Assembly (NCBI RefSeq): GCF_004324755.1 | Contig: NZ_SDMQ01000016.1 | Span: 1 to 64,000 of the forward strand | Direction of reading: 5' to 3' | Origin: Propioniciclava sinopodophylli | Lineage (GTDB): Bacteria > Actinomycetota > Actinomycetes > Propionibacteriales > Propionibacteriaceae | DNA: 64,000 nt | Shown: piece after piece, positions 17,762 to 27,714 of the stretch | How positions within the stretch are numbered: the stretch's first letter is position 1 | Layout of the letters: the number at the start of each line of letters is the position of its first letter | Notes under the pieces: generated by a model | Database searches by the model: none | Told to the model about the DNA's origin: nothing | What the model saw: only the letters and a program-made list of their open reading frames with translations | Position numbers and translations under genes: made by a program

Positions 17762-18451
17762 TCAACTCATGAAGAGCCGGGCTCGTTGTCTCTCGTGCTG
17801 CATCTGGGCAATCTCGAGACCGGGGGAGATGGCCCCCAGGTCCTCTCGGGTGAGCGTGGCGGAGCGTTCCACAGCGGTTAGGACCCACGTGCGGGCCATC
17901 CCCTGGACGCGCTGTCCGGCGTTCTGCCCCAGCGGGATGCCGCGCACGGCGTTCTGGGTCAGGGAGACCACCGTGGCGAACAGGTGCTGGGCGACCACGT
18001 CGTCCACCCGCTGCCCGACATTGCGCCCGACCACGGCGAGGACGAGGGCCGGGTGGGCGTGCAGCCGGCCCGACGCCACCCGGGCGCGGTAGTCGTCGAG
18101 CCACGGGCCCGGGACGTTCTCGGCGGCGATGGACAGCAGCCGCTGCCCCATGGTCGCCTGCCCCTCGCGGACCTGTCGGGGCAGGGCCTGGGCGGTGAGG
18201 AGGTCGTCGAGGTCGGCGACCTCCTCGAAGCCCGCGGCCCCATGGGCGAGCCGGATGGCCAGCGCGTCGGTGAACGTGAGCTGCTGGGCGACGAACATTC
18301 GCAGCCACTCGGCGAAGGAGGCCGCGGAGTCGACCTCCCCACGGCTGAGGTAGGTCTCGAAGCCCAGCGAGTGGCTGAAGGCGCCGGTCGGCACCGCCGA
18401 GTCCGTCAGCTGTGCCATGGCGAGCATCCCACCCAACTCCTGCGCTCCCAC
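17762..18451 (-). CDS. ureF: Urease accessory protein UreF
   Basis: UreF is a helical scaffold that couples UreD to UreG. The protein has the family features [32 protein letters not shown] and [14 protein letters not shown]. The GTG at 18451 shares a base with the ureE stop (TAGTG), but an in-frame ATG at 18427 is preceded by AGGAG at a good distance and may be the real start, which would give 221 rather than 229 residues. Confidence 0.92.
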   Translation of the reverse strand: MGAQELGGMLAMAQLTDSAVPTGAFSHSLGFETYLSRGEVDSAASFAEWLRMFVAQQLTFTDALAIRLAHGAAGFEEVADLDDLLTAQALPRQVREGQATMGQRLLSIAAENVPGPWLDDYRARVASGRLHAHPALVLAVVGRNVGQRVDDVVAQHLFATVVSLTQNAVRGIPLGQNAGQRVQGMARTWVLTAVERSATLTREDLGAISPGLEIAQMQHERQRARLFMS

Positions 18452-18945
18452 TAGTGGGTGTGCTCACTGTGACGGAAGGGTACGGGCATGACACGCTCCT
18501 GGCGCTGGTACGGGGTGCCGTGGTGCTGCAGGAACTGCTCGACCGTGTGGTCGTACTGCACCACCATCACCTGTGCGCCGTACTCGCTGTCGGCGTCGAA
18601 GAACTGGGCCTGGAGGTGACGGTTGCCGAGGCTATGCGCCACGAAGGCCATGTCCTTGATGCTGGTGGGGGCGATGACCAGGACGTCGGTGGGCTCCACC
18701 TGGACGACGACGGCATTGCGGCCTCCTCCTTCTGGGTTGTCGACGAGGAGGACGTCGCCGTCGCGGAGGTCGGGGGCACCGGGCGGGAGCCGCAGCCCCA
18801 GCTCGGTGCCATGGTCCGTGGTCAGGCGCTGGATGCGCTTGACCAGGGCGGCACTGGGCAGGACCACCCGCTCCAGGTGGGCGCCGTCGATGAGCGCGGC
18901 ACCCTCGATGGAGTGGGTGTTGCCCAGGATCTGGGTGACGATCAT
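18451..18945 (-). CDS. ureE: Urease accessory nickel chaperone UreE
   Basis: UreE carries nickel to the UreDFG complex. The 164-residue protein has the N-terminal substrate domain (MIVTQILGN) and then the metal-binding C-terminal domain with GNRHLQAQFF, and ends in HSEHTH, a short version of the histidine tail seen in some UreE proteins. It begins four bases after the ureC stop. Confidence 0.92.
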   Translation of the reverse strand: MIVTQILGNTHSIEGAALIDGAHLERVVLPSAALVKRIQRLTTDHGTELGLRLPPGAPDLRDGDVLLVDNPEGGGRNAVVVQVEPTDVLVIAPTSIKDMAFVAHSLGNRHLQAQFFDADSEYGAQVMVVQYDHTVEQFLQHHGTPYQRQERVMPVPFRHSEHTH

Positions 18946-18949
18946 CGGC

Positions 18950-20665
<1,716 letters not shown>

Positions 20666-20682
20666 GGTGTGTCCTCCTGCGC

Positions 20683-21123
20683 TCAGCGCGACTGGTTGGA
20701 GTAGTCGTCGGCGGCCCGGCTCTTCAGGGGTTCGGGCGCATCCCCGGCAGCGGATCGGCTGCGGGGCGGTGTCAGCTCGCCGGCATGGGCGGCATCGAAG
20801 TCGGCAGACGTGCGGCTCTCCAGCGGTCCGTCCACCAGGTCACGGAAGCCGAAGACGGTGCGGTCACCGCCCAGTGCGACGAGCCGCACGGTCCGCACGT
20901 CTCCGGGTTCGAGGCGGACGGCCGTGCCCGCGGGGATGTCGAGCCGGAAACCGAGGGCCTTGGAGCGGTCGAAGTCCAGGGCCCGGTTGGCCTCGGCGAA
21001 GTGGAAGTGGGAGCCCACCTGGACCGGGCGGTCGCCGCGGTTGAGGACCTCGAGGGTCAGCGTCTCGCGGTCCTGGTTGCAGACGACTGGCTCGCTGGCC
21101 AGCTTGTACTCACCGGGGATCAT
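20683..21123 (-). CDS. ureB: Urease beta subunit
   Basis: This is the structural beta subunit. The first roughly 105 residues match the family (MIPGEYKL..., [32 protein letters not shown]). It carries an extra polar tail of about 40 residues rich in Ser, Arg and Ala that core UreB proteins lack; tails of this sort vary between actinobacterial ureases. It is an unfused subunit, so the enzyme is the three-subunit bacterial form. Confidence 0.94.
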   Translation of the reverse strand: MIPGEYKLASEPVVCNQDRETLTLEVLNRGDRPVQVGSHFHFAEANRALDFDRSKALGFRLDIPAGTAVRLEPGDVRTVRLVALGGDRTVFGFRDLVDGPLESRTSADFDAAHAGELTPPRSRSAAGDAPEPLKSRAADDYSNQSR

Positions 21124-21134
21124 GGCAGTCTCCT

Positions 21135-21437
21135 TCAGCGGATCGGGTCGTGGACGGTGACGAGCTTGGTGCCGTCGGGGAAGGTGGCCTCCACCTGGAC
21201 GTCGTGGATCATCTCCGCCACGCCCTCCATCACGTCCTCGACGCCGAGGATGGTGGTGCCGTAGCTCATCAGGTCTGCGACGCTGCGGCCGTCGCGGGCG
21301 CCCTCCACTAGCTCGTAGGTGATGATGGCGATGGCCTCCGGGTAGTTGAGCTTCAGCCCCCGGGCCTGCCGTCGTCGGGCCAGGTCGGCGGCCACCACGA
21401 TCATCAGCTTGTCGATCTCTCGTGGTTGCAGGTGCAT
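21135..21437 (-). CDS. ureA: Urease gamma subunit
   Basis: The 100-residue gamma subunit contains [47 protein letters not shown] and [20 protein letters not shown]. It is the first gene of the urease operon (ureA-B-C-E-F-G-D, urea transporter, NiCoT), with AAGGAG placed well before the ATG at 21437. Confidence 0.96.
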   Translation of the reverse strand: MHLQPREIDKLMIVVAADLARRRQARGLKLNYPEAIAIITYELVEGARDGRSVADLMSYGTTILGVEDVMEGVAEMIHDVQVEATFPDGTKLVTVHDPIR

Positions 21438-21587
21438 CGGGCTTCTCCTTGTCCCATGGGGTTCTACGTGGTGTTACCTCTCGGGCAGTAGGTCTAGTCG
21501 CGTCGGATTGCGGCCGTGTTACGGGCTCTGGTCGGTGGCCGAACAGCTTCAGCGACTGGCGATGTCGGCCTCGCGATAGGTTGGCCC
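21438..21587 (-). promoter_or_regulatory. Urease operon control region, possible GlnR-like half sites
   Basis: The interval between ureA and the phosphatase start must hold the urease promoter. On the minus strand GTAAC occurs at 21477-21473 and again at 21522-21518; the first is followed by TAGAAC (21466-21461), loosely like a GTnAC-n6-GaAAC GlnR box. GlnR controls urease genes in other actinobacteria. The match is poor and no clear -10 box was chosen. Confidence 0.3.
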
Positions 21588-22284
21588 ATGAGCGCAGAAC
21601 TTCCTGAGATCGGATGGATCGACCTGCCCGGGGTGGTGAACATGCGGGACCTCGGCGGCAAGCCGGCGGCCGATGGCCGGGCCACGGGGCCGGGGCGCGT
21701 GATCCGCACCGACAACCTGCAGGACCTGCCTCCCGAATCCGTGCGCCGCCTCGTCGACGAGTTCGGCGTCACCGACGTGGTGGACCTACGCACCAATGTG
21801 GAGCGCGCCAGCACCGGCAACGGCCCGCTCAAGGCGGAGGAAGTGACCTTCCACGAACTCACCCTCTACGCCGAGGACTCCACTGAGCACGGCATCCCCG
21901 ACGTCGACGACGACACCGAACCCCTCCTGCCGTGGCAGGACGAGTTCACCGAACAGGCCAAGCAGGACCTTGGGCACGAGCAACACCTCGCCGACCACTA
22001 CTCCGGCTACTTGGAACGCCGCCCGGACAATGTCCTGCGCGCCCTGCGCGCCATCGCGCAGGCTCCCGGGACCGTGCTGGTGCACTGCGCCGCCGGACCT
22101 GGCCGGCCAGCAGGTCGCCGACCAGAGTACTCCGGCGGGCACCATGCGTCGCCTGCTCGACGCCCTGGACACCCGGCACGGCGTCGCCCCGGGCCAGGGC
22201 GTGCACACCTGGCTGACAAGCCAGGGCTGGACCGACGAGGACCACGACCGGCTGGGAGCCAAGCTGCTGGAGCCCCAGGCATGA
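21588..22284 (+). pseudogene. Tyrosine phosphatase (PTP3-like) with deleted active-site loop
   Basis: The frame starts well ([24 protein letters not shown], then [13 protein letters not shown]), as in secreted or cytoplasmic tyrosine phosphatases of this type. At Cys167, VLVHCAAG should continue KDRTG, but instead the DNA jumps directly, in another frame, to DLAGQQVADQSTPAGTMRRL and reads to a TGA at 22284. The arginine of the HCxxGxxR loop and, by family length, some 60 residues are missing. The catalytic loop is destroyed, so this is a deletion pseudogene. Confidence 0.75.
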
Positions 22285-22328
22285 GCGGCGTCGTGCCCCG
22301 CGCCCGGCAGGCCACCACCGGAGTGACC

Positions 22329-22409
22329 ATGACCGAGACCACCGTCGAGGTGGCTGACGGGCAGGTGCCCGCCAAGCTCTTCCGCCCCGAGGGCGGCACC
22401 GGCCCCTGA
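22329..22409 (+). pseudogene. Dienelactone hydrolase, N-terminal stub
   Basis: An ATG at 22329 begins MTETTVEVADGQVPAKLFRP, typical of dienelactone hydrolase family proteins, and the frame closes after GGTGP where a normal protein would continue into the first beta-strands. Twenty-six residues remain. The break coincides with the 31-bp sequence repeated at 13767-13797, so it lies at the right end of the urease island. Confidence 0.6.
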
Positions 22410-22490
22410 CCGCGATGCCCCCTCCCCCCGGCGGCTCTTCGACGAAAGCCCTGGGATCCGGGGAACCGTGGTGGACGCCTCGCGGTCGAA

Positions 22491-22496
22491 CTAGGC
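22491..22496 (+). promoter_or_regulatory. Probable -10 box TAGGCT of gnd
   Basis: TAGGCT (at about 22491-22496) lies some 55 bases before the gnd ATG, giving a leader that carries the GAGGAGG ribosome site. The degenerate gnd copy at 13.8 kb lacks this region. Confidence 0.4.
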
Positions 22497-22549
22497 TCGC
22501 CCCGTAGGCCGACCCACGCGGACGTGGGCCATCGAGGAGGGTGCACCAC

Positions 22550-23500
<951 letters not shown>

Positions 23501-23516
23501 CGCGAACGGCTCAGGG

Positions 23517-23669
23517 TCAGGCCCCGACAACCTCGACCGGGCACCGGATCCCCCGTGCCCGGGCGAGACGCCGGTCGCCGGTGAGAAGCGTGGTGTGCAG
23601 CGCCTCGGCCAGGGCGACGTAGGTCGCGTCGTTCGCCGTGAGGACGATGCTTGTGTCAACGACCGTCAC
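23517..23669 (-). pseudogene. VapC-type PIN toxin with internal deletion
   Basis: The frame reads VTVVDTSIVL and then directly TANDATYVALAEALHTTLLTGDRRLARARG...PVEVV. The first ten residues are a PIN-domain N-terminus (VVDTS holds the first catalytic aspartate) and the remainder is the C-terminal third (LTANDATYVALA, TGDRRLA). The roughly 75-residue middle, with the second acidic residue, is absent. No VapB antitoxin gene is adjacent. It is a 50-residue relic and should be inactive. Confidence 0.65.
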
Positions 23670-23690
23670 GGGCGGCCCGGGTCCTGGCGG

Positions 23691-24212
23691 TCAAGTGAAG
23701 ACTCCGCGGTGCTCGAGGATGCCGATCGCCTGCATGAGCGCGAACATCGTGACGGGGCCGACGAACACGAAGCCGTGCTTCTTCAGGGCCTTCGACAACG
23801 CCAGCGACTCGGCCGATGAGGTCAGGTCCGCACCCGCCTTCGGGTCGTCGGGCCTGAACGACCAGACGAGCCCGGCCAGGTCGACCCCGGCGTCCGTCAT
23901 CGCCGCCGTGGCTTGCGCGTTGGTGATGGCGGCCTCGACCTTGCGGCGGTTGCGGACGATGCCGGGGTCGGTGAGCAGCCGCTCGACGTCAGCCTCGGTG
24001 TAGCGCGCGACCACCTGGGGGTCGAACCCGTCGAACGCCGCCCGGAAGGCCGGCCGCTTGCGCAGCACGACCGCCCACGACAGCCCTGACTGGAACCCCT
24101 CCAGCACGATGCGCTCGTAGACGCCGGGGGTGTCGCGCACCGGCAGGCCCCACTCCGTGTCGTAGTACTCGCGCATCAGGTCGCTGGCCTCGGCCCACGC
24201 TGGTCGGTTCAT
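23691..24212 (-). CDS. DNA-3-methyladenine glycosylase I-like protein
   Basis: This 173-residue protein matches Tag, which excises 3-methyladenine: YYDTEWGLPVRD, LEGFQSGLSWAVVLRKRPAFR, GIVRNRRKVEAAITNA, LSKALKKHGFVFVGPVTMFALMQAIG. The zinc-snap residues of E. coli Tag are missing: the N-terminal cysteine position reads RPAW, the histidine of YHDNEWG is tyrosine, and the protein ends before the C-terminal His/Cys pair. The core fold and base-pocket glutamate seem kept. The mRNA is probably leaderless. Confidence 0.8.
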   Translation of the reverse strand: MNRPAWAEASDLMREYYDTEWGLPVRDTPGVYERIVLEGFQSGLSWAVVLRKRPAFRAAFDGFDPQVVARYTEADVERLLTDPGIVRNRRKVEAAITNAQATAAMTDAGVDLAGLVWSFRPDDPKAGADLTSSAESLALSKALKKHGFVFVGPVTMFALMQAIGILEHRGVFT

Positions 24213-24218
24213 GCCCAG

Positions 24219-24224
24219 ACAATA
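24219..24224 (-). promoter_or_regulatory. -10 box TATTGT, leaderless start of tag-like gene
   Basis: TATTGT on the minus strand is followed by six bases (CTGGGC) and the ATG at 24212, with no ribosome binding site. Confidence 0.5.
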
Positions 24225-24268
24225 GGCAGTGCCTGTCAGTGGGTGAGAAGATGGGCCAGGAGGCCGTC

Positions 24269-24856
24269 ATGAGAGCCGTGTCGTTGCTGCAGGTCATCTA
24301 CTCGTTCTTCCTGGGGCTGGTGGTGGTGGGGCTCGTCGCGATCGGGATCAACACCTTCCACCCCCAACCCCCGTGGCCCGAGTACGCCTGGGAGAAGTAC
24401 CCGGGCGCCAGCCCGAGCCCCGAGCAGGTCGCCGAGCAGGAGGCCGCGATGCAGGCGGCCCGCGCGGCCCAGGAGGCCTGGTCGCTCAACACCAGCATCA
24501 TCCTGCTGATCTGCGCGACCGTGGTCCTGGCGGTGTCGCTGTGGCGTCCGGCGAAGATGGCCGTGATCTCCAACGGCCTGCTGCTCGGCGGCATCTTCAC
24601 GATGATCTACGCGGTGGGGCAGTCGCTGTCGAGCAGTTCGGGCCAACTGCCCCGCTTCTTCGTCGCCCTCGCCGCGCTGGTGTTGACCGTCGGCATCGGC
24701 TACTTGACCTTCATCCGGCGGGCGGCGTCCGCGGAGTCCCTGCCCGGCCCCGAGGCGGACGCCCCCGCGGACGCCGCCGAGGCGGGCCCGCTCGCCGACC
24801 GGGTCGCCGTGCTGGAGCGTCGCCTCGAGGCACTGGGACGCGCCCTGGCCGACTGA
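24269..24856 (+). CDS. Four-helix membrane protein with C-terminal coiled coil, function unknown
   Basis: The 195-residue protein begins MRAVSLLQVIYSFFLGLVVVG and has hydrophobic helices at about 6-27, 74-92, 101-120 and 130-148. A polar periplasmic loop lies between the first two, and the cytoplasmic tail ends in a short heptad-like LADRVAVLERRLEALGRAL. AGGAGG five bases before the ATG at 24269 decides this start over an upstream GTG at 24239. I do not recognise the family. Confidence 0.7.
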   Translation: MRAVSLLQVIYSFFLGLVVVGLVAIGINTFHPQPPWPEYAWEKYPGASPSPEQVAEQEAAMQAARAAQEAWSLNTSIILLICATVVLAVSLWRPAKMAVISNGLLLGGIFTMIYAVGQSLSSSSGQLPRFFVALAALVLTVGIGYLTFIRRAASAESLPGPEADAPADAAEAGPLADRVAVLERRLEALGRALAD

Positions 24857-24879
24857 GCCCGACGGTCCGGCACGCAGAC

Positions 24880-24937
24880 GCACCTCGAAAGTGAATCTGC
24901 ACCCGCTGGAGGAGGTGCAGATTCACTTTCGAGGTGC
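24880..24937. repeat. Perfect 24-bp inverted repeat with 10-base loop
   Basis: Arms 24880-24903 and 24914-24937 are exact reverse complements around the loop CGCTGGAGGA; the left arm contains CCTCGAAAGTGAATC. Two more pairs form outside after one mismatch. It stands between a membrane-protein gene and an APC permease gene, both rightward. It has no U-tract, so it could be a terminator, a regulator binding site or a small mobile hairpin. Confidence 0.75.
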
Positions 24938-24988
24938 ATCTGGAGCGCGCGCGTCCGCGAGGTCACCGGCCGTTCACCTGAACGCGGT

Positions 24989-24994
24989 TACAGT
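24989..24994 (+). promoter_or_regulatory. -10 box TACAGT, leaderless start of APC permease gene
   Basis: TACAGT is six bases before the GTG at 25001 and there is no ribosome binding site. Confidence 0.5.
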
Positions 24995-25000
24995 GCCCCG

Positions 25001-26245
25001 GTGACCCGACTCGCGCGCCGCCTGACCCTCACCGACGCCGTCGTCATCGGGCTGGGCTCGATGGTCGGTGCGGGCGTGTTCGTCGTCTGGGGGCCCGCGG
25101 CGGCCGCGGCGGGTGGTGGGCTGTTCCTCGGTCTGGCGCTCGCGGCGCTGGTGGCCTACTGCAACGCCACCTCCTCGGCGCAACTGGCCGCGCGGTACCC
25201 GACCTCGGGCGGCACCTACGCCTACGGGCGTGAGGTGCTGGGCGACTGGTGGGGCTTCCTCGCAGGCTGGGGCTTCGTGATCGGCAAGACCGCCTCGGCG
25301 GCCGCGATGGCCCTGACGGTGGCGGCCTACCTCGTGCCGCAGGGGTGGTGGCAGCGGCCGCTGGCGGCGCTGGCGGTCATCGCCCTGGTGGCCGTCAACT
25401 ACCACGGCGTCACCCGGACCGCCGCTCTCACCCGGATCATCGTCGCCGCCGTCCTCGTGGTGTTGCTGGGTGCGGTCGTGCTGCTGTTCCTCGGCCGGCC
25501 CGCAGCACCCTGGACGGGCGGCGACCCCCTGGCCAGCGGGCCGCTGGGCGTCCTGCAGTCGGCGGGCCTGCTGTTCTTCGCGTTCGCCGGGTACGCCCGC
25601 ATCGCCACGATGGGGGAGGAGGTCATTGCACCCGAGCGCACGATCCCGCGCGCCATCGGGATCGCCCTCGGCCTTGCCGTGCTGGTCTACGCGCTGGTGG
25701 GCGCCGGCGTGGTCGGCGTGCTGGGGACGGACGCGCTGGCGTCCAGCACCGCACCCCTGCTGGACGCCGTGGCCGCCGCCGGCGCGACGTGGGCGATGGG
25801 GCCGGTCAGGATCGGGGCCGCACTCGCCGCCCTCGGCGCCCTGCTGGCGCTCGTGGCCGGCATCGGCCGCACATCGCTGGCGATGGCCCGCAACGGCGAC
25901 CTGCCCCGCCCGCTGGCAGGGGTGCACCCCGTCCATCAGGTGCCGCACGTGGCGGAGATCACCCTCGGCGTGCTCGTGTCACTGCTGGTGCTGGCCGTCG
26001 ACCTGCGCGCGGTGATCGGCTTTTCCAGCTTCGGCGTCCTGCTCTACTACTTCGTCGCCAACCTCGCGGCGCTGCGTCAGGCCGAGGGACGCCGCCACCC
26101 CCGCGCCCTGCAGGTGCTGGGCATGGCGCTGTGCGCCGTCCTGGTGGTGACGCTGCCGTGGCAGTCCGTCGCCGTCGGGGTGGTTGTGTACGGCGTGGGC
26201 GTCCTCGGCCGGCTGGTGGCGCGGCGTCAGGAGTCCTCGCGGTAG
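25001..26245 (+). CDS. APC-superfamily amino acid permease
   Basis: This 414-residue, roughly 12-helix transporter has the APC entry motif VIGLGSMVGAGVFVVWGPAA in helix 1, ARYPTSGGTYAYGREVLGDWWGFLAGWGF, the helix-6 region FFAFAGYARIATMGEEVIAPERTIPRAI, and MARNGDLPRPLAGVHPVHQVP. An amino acid or polyamine substrate is likely but cannot be named. Its 3' end overlaps the uracil permease gene tail to tail by 19 bases. Confidence 0.85.
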   Translation: MTRLARRLTLTDAVVIGLGSMVGAGVFVVWGPAAAAAGGGLFLGLALAALVAYCNATSSAQLAARYPTSGGTYAYGREVLGDWWGFLAGWGFVIGKTASAAAMALTVAAYLVPQGWWQRPLAALAVIALVAVNYHGVTRTAALTRIIVAAVLVVLLGAVVLLFLGRPAAPWTGGDPLASGPLGVLQSAGLLFFAFAGYARIATMGEEVIAPERTIPRAIGIALGLAVLVYALVGAGVVGVLGTDALASSTAPLLDAVAAAGATWAMGPVRIGAALAALGALLALVAGIGRTSLAMARNGDLPRPLAGVHPVHQVPHVAEITLGVLVSLLVLAVDLRAVIGFSSFGVLLYYFVANLAALRQAEGRRHPRALQVLGMALCAVLVVTLPWQSVAVGVVVYGVGVLGRLVARRQESSR

Positions 26246-27654
26246 GCGCCCGGGGCGTCCACGATCAGGACCGCACCCTCGGCGTCCGCCCGCATGTCGG
26301 CAGGGGCCAGCCAGCGGGCGAGGTGGTAGACGAGCACGGTCACGAGGGTGCCGAAGGCGATGCCGCCCAGGACGAAGCCCTCGGTGATGTGCAGCGCCAC
26401 GTCGCCGACGCCGATGATGATGCCGGCCGAGACCGGGACGAGGTTCAGCGGGTTGCCGAAGTCGACCTGGTTCTCCTTCCAGATCTTGGCGCCGAGCAGG
26501 CCGATCATGCCGTACAGCACGACGGTGATGCCGCCCAGGACGCCGCCCGGGGTCGCGGAGATGATGGCACCGAACTTGGGCGAGAAGCCGAACAGGATCG
26601 CCACGACGGCAGCCACCACGTAGGCGGCCGTCGAGTACACACGGGTGGCGGCCATGACGCCGATGTTCTCGGCATAGGTGGTGGTCGGGCCGGCGCCGGC
26701 GGCGGTGGCGATCATCGAGGTGAACCCGTCCGCGCCGATGGCCTTGCCCATGTCGCGGTCGAGGTCGGCGCCGGTCATCTCGGCGACGGCCTTCACGTGG
26801 CCGGTGTTCTCGGCGATGAGCGCGATGACGACCGGCAGCGCGATCAGCGCGAAGGCGACGTTGAACGACGGCAGGTGGAAGCCGACGACGTTGTTGGCGC
26901 CGTTGAGGGTCCAGGTGCCCAGGTCGGTGACGGGCGGCAGGCCGACCCACGGGGCGGCGGCCACGCCGGACCAGTCGACGCGCGGATGCGTGGTGACCGC
27001 GTTGGCGGCGGGCGAGAACGAGGTGATCGGGCCGGTGAGCAGGTCGAGCACCCACGACAGGACGTAGCCGAAGATCAGCGACAGGAAGATCGCGATCCGG
27101 CTCAGGAAGCCGCGCACGCCGACCGACAGCACCACGACGACGATCATCGTGACCAGGGCCACCCACTGGTCCTGCGGCCAGTACGTCTTGGCGACGACCG
27201 GGGCGAGGTTGAAGCCGATCAGCATGACCACCGCGCCGGTCACCACCGGCGGCAGCGCCCGGTGGATGAGGCCCGCGCCGGCGAAGTGGATGATCGCGCC
27301 CGCGATGAGCAGCGCGACGCCGACCCAGAACATGGCGCCGGACACGTGCGTGGGGTTGCCGCCCGCGGCGTAGATCGCCGTGGCGACGCCGACGAAGGAC
27401 GCCGACGAGCCGAGGTAGGAGGGGATGCGGCCCTTGACCGCTCCCAGGAAGATCAGGGTCGCGATGCCCGACATCATCACCGCGAGCTGGGGGTTGAGCC
27501 CCATCAGGAGCGGGAACACGAACGTGGCGCCGAACATGGCCACCACGTGCTGGGCCCCGAGGCCGATCGTCTTGCCCCAGCCGAGCCGTTCGTCGGGTGC
27601 CACGACCGCCCCGGGCTCCAGGGATCCGTTACCGTGTTGCTTCCACAGAGCCAT
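26227..27654 (-). CDS. Uracil/xanthine permease (NCS2 family)
   Basis: This 475-residue nucleobase:cation symporter begins with the PDERLGWGKTIGLGAQHVVAMFGATFVFPLLMGL segment of UraA-type permeases. It also shows SSASFVGVATAIYAAGG, the conserved helix-8 acidic residue region VIALIAENTGHVKAVAEMTG, and the second-half motif TTYAENIGVMAATRVYS. Uracil uptake is the best guess. AAAGGTG precedes the ATG, so this mRNA has a leader. It lies 60 bases downstream of the binding-protein gene on the same strand. Confidence 0.9.
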   Translation of the reverse strand: MALWKQHGNGSLEPGAVVAPDERLGWGKTIGLGAQHVVAMFGATFVFPLLMGLNPQLAVMMSGIATLIFLGAVKGRIPSYLGSSASFVGVATAIYAAGGNPTHVSGAMFWVGVALLIAGAIIHFAGAGLIHRALPPVVTGAVVMLIGFNLAPVVAKTYWPQDQWVALVTMIVVVVLSVGVRGFLSRIAIFLSLIFGYVLSWVLDLLTGPITSFSPAANAVTTHPRVDWSGVAAAPWVGLPPVTDLGTWTLNGANNVVGFHLPSFNVAFALIALPVVIALIAENTGHVKAVAEMTGADLDRDMGKAIGADGFTSMIATAAGAGPTTTYAENIGVMAATRVYSTAAYVVAAVVAILFGFSPKFGAIISATPGGVLGGITVVLYGMIGLLGAKIWKENQVDFGNPLNLVPVSAGIIIGVGDVALHITEGFVLGGIAFGTLVTVLVYHLARWLAPADMRADAEGAVLIVDAPGAYREDS

Positions 27655-27714
27655 GGGCCCACCTTTCGACGTCCGGGCAAACGGCTGCAGGGTACTCCTG
27701 CCGGGGCCGCTCGG

